7,587 bases of DNA from a bacterium (GTDB lineage: Bacteria > Joyebacterota > Joyebacteria > Joyebacterales > Joyebacteraceae), in assembly GCA_025774935.1 (NCBI GenBank), contig JALGZK010000033.1, forward strand, positions 1 to 7,587, in the 5' to 3' direction. The notes beneath the pieces are model-generated. The model was not told the DNA's origin. It was given only the letters and a program-made list of their open reading frames with translations, and searched no databases. Positions within the stretch are counted from its first letter, which is position 1. Each line of letters opens with the position of its first letter. The position numbers and the translations under genes are program-made. Shown here one piece after another: positions 6,095 through 7,587 of this stretch.

Positions 6095-7587
6095 CTACCG
6101 GACGAGCGTGACTTTCGCGGCGGCCGTGCGCTTTCCGGCCGTGAGCCTGCAGAAGTAGATGCCGCTCGCGACATCGGCGCCGCGCGCGTTCCGCCCGTCC
6201 CACCTCGCGGAGTACTCGCCCGCGAGTCTGTCCCCGCGGTAGAGCGTCTGAACCCGCCGCCCCGTGACGTCGTAGACGGCGAGATGAACGCGCGAGGCAA
6301 CGGGAACTTGATACTCGAAGACGCTCCCGCCGGAAACGGGGTTCCCCCTGCTCCACACGAGAACCGGCCCGGCGACCTCTTCGCCTTCGTCAACGCCGAG
6401 CGGGGTAGAGTACATCGCGTCGCTCGCCTGCACGATCCCCCATCCCATCAGAGTGTCGGGCGAGGAGCTCATCGTGGCCGTCGAGCGGAGTGCCTCGATC
6501 ACATCGACCGGCGTCCACTCCGGATGCCCTTGGAGGAGGAGCCCCGTGGCACCGCTCGTGAGCGGACACGAGAACGAGGTCCCGCCGGCGTCCGTGTACG
6601 AGTTCGTGTCCCACGTCGTCGCGACGAAGACATCCACTCCCTGCGCCATGACGTCCGGCTTGATCCGTCCGTCGTACGTCGGCCCGACGGAGCTGAAGTA
6701 CACGCGGTCGCCCGCGCCGTCGACGGCGCCGATCCCGAGGACGCTGTCGCCGTCGGCCGGGGCGATCATGTACTTCCAGTCGCTGCCGCCCTCGTTCCCC
6801 ATGGACGTGATGACCACCATCCCGCGCGCGACCGCCATGTCCGCCGCGATCGTCGTCACCGCCGTGTTTCCGTCCATGTCTTCATAGGTGTACCAGTAGA
6901 AGTACCCGAGCGAGCTCGAGGCGAGGTCGGCCCCGAGAGTCTCCGCCCACTCGATCCCCTCTACCCAGTAGTCTTCCTCGACCTGGATCTCGTCTCCGAC
7001 GATCTCGGTCTTGCACAGAATGAAGCTCGCGTTGTACGAGCCTCCGTAGATGATCCCGTCCTTCAGCGCCCCGACGCACGAGAGCGTCGCCGTGCCATGC
7101 GAGTCCTGTCCTTCGGGATCGCCGTCCTCGTTAGCCACGTTCTCGTCGTCGTTTATGAAGTCCCACGTAGCGATGACATCGAGGTGTCTGTACGCCTCGT
7201 GATCGATGTCGAAGCCCGTGTCGAGCATCGCGATGACGATGCCGGTCCCGTCGAATCCGTCGTCGTGGAGATCGGTGACCTGGATCTGCTCCAGCTGTCC
7301 GTACGAGTCCCCGTACTCCATCCGCGTGCCGCCGCCCCGGGCGCCCGAAGCCTCACCCACGTCTTCGAAGTGCGGCATCTCCTTCACGGCGCGCGCGACG
7401 GGGCGCATGTCCCTGACGAACGGCAGCGCAGCGATGACCGTCGCCTGCCCCTCGTCCGCGAGGACCGAGACGGCGTTCAGCCAGCGGCTCCGAGAGATCA
7501 CCTCGACGCCGGTCGATTCCACGGCCACCACGTAGTCCTCAGCCACCTGGAGGTCGTTCGCGTTGACCTCCATCCCCACCTTCGCAC
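6095..7587 (-). CDS. Secreted subtilisin-like S8 serine protease with FlgD/T9SS-like C-terminal domain, N-terminus missing
   Basis: The frame is open to the right edge, so the signal peptide and first residues lie outside. The GTG at 7577-7579 is only the first start-like codon in view and is used here for numbering. Residues about 17-70 resemble the inhibitor propeptide (I9-like) of subtilisins, including SRWLNAVSV and a PFVRDMRPV turn. The catalytic domain follows with all expected residues: Asp120 in AMLDTG, His161 in SHGT, oxyanion Asn262 in GNEGG, and Ser335 in GGTSFSCP. The C-terminal 85 or so residues (VHLAVYDVTGRRV ... GEYSARWDG ... SGIYFCRL ... VTLVR) form the short beta-sandwich seen in FlgD-Ig-like and type IX secretion sorting domains. 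The product is probably an extracellular or surface-bound protease released after propeptide removal. The acidic stretch at about 143-159 may bind calcium. It is separated by 198 bp from the ligase array, so a functional link is not implied. Confidence 0.92.
   Translation of the reverse strand, partial: AKVGMEVNANDLQVAEDYVVAVESTGVEVISRSRWLNAVSVLADEGQATVIAALPFVRDMRPVARAVKEMPHFEDVGEASGARGGGTRMEYGDSYGQLEQIQVTDLHDDGFDGTGIVIAMLDTGFDIDHEAYRHLDVIATWDFINDDENVANEDGDPEGQDSHGTATLSCVGALKDGIIYGGSYNASFILCKTEIVGDEIQVEEDYWVEGIEWAETLGADLASSSLGYFYWYTYEDMDGNTAVTTIAADMAVARGMVVITSMGNEGGSDWKYMIAPADGDSVLGIGAVDGAGDRVYFSSVGPTYDGRIKPDVMAQGVDVFVATTWDTNSYTDAGGTSFSCPLTSGATGLLLQGHPEWTPVDVIEALRSTATMSSSPDTLMGWGIVQASDAMYSTPLGVDEGEEVAGPVLVWSRGNPVSGGSVFEYQVPVASRVHLAVYDVTGRRVQTLYRGDRLAGEYSARWDGRNARGADVASGIYFCRLTAGKRTAAAKVTLVR

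Overview
High-GC bacterial DNA in which every credible gene lies on the minus strand. Transcription therefore runs from the right edge to the left edge. From upstream to downstream it holds: the 3' part of a secreted subtilisin-like (S8) protease (6095-7587, N-terminus off the window); a 198-bp gap with a GC-rich hairpin and a perfect dyad; four consecutive paralogous AMP-forming ligases of the PaaK/CapK (phenylacetate-CoA ligase-like) family; and the first 77 codons of a membrane protein that looks like an O-antigen/oligosaccharide flippase and runs off the left edge (1-231).

The four ligases (here L1 = 4511-5896, L2 = 3102-4484, L3 = 1684-3066, L4 = 228-1640) are 460-470 residues long and separated by only 26, 35 and 43 bp. 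The flippase start codon overlaps the L4 stop codon by 4 nt (GTGA). This is the layout of one operon, probably starting in the gap upstream of L1. CapK-type ligases beside a flippase point to a capsule, O-antigen or exopolysaccharide locus. There the ligases would activate carboxylic acids as adenylates (and perhaps CoA thioesters) for decoration or assembly of a surface glycan. The substrates cannot be read from the sequence.

The most striking point is that L2 carries an in-frame amber codon (TAG, 3687-3689) exactly at the Arg position of the family's YGxRE motif. The frame is otherwise intact and aligns without gaps with L3 over 460 positions. L2 also departs from its sisters at several conserved positions, so it looks like a decaying or recently inactivated copy. 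L2 and L3 are close relatives, with a 45-nt segment differing at one base, which suggests tandem duplication.

The organism cannot be named. High GC plus a protease ending in a FlgD/type-IX-secretion-like beta domain suggests an uncultured lineage near the Fibrobacterota-Chlorobiota-Bacteroidota (FCB) group or a similar candidate phylum. This is inference only. No tRNA, rRNA, CRISPR array or transposase was seen.
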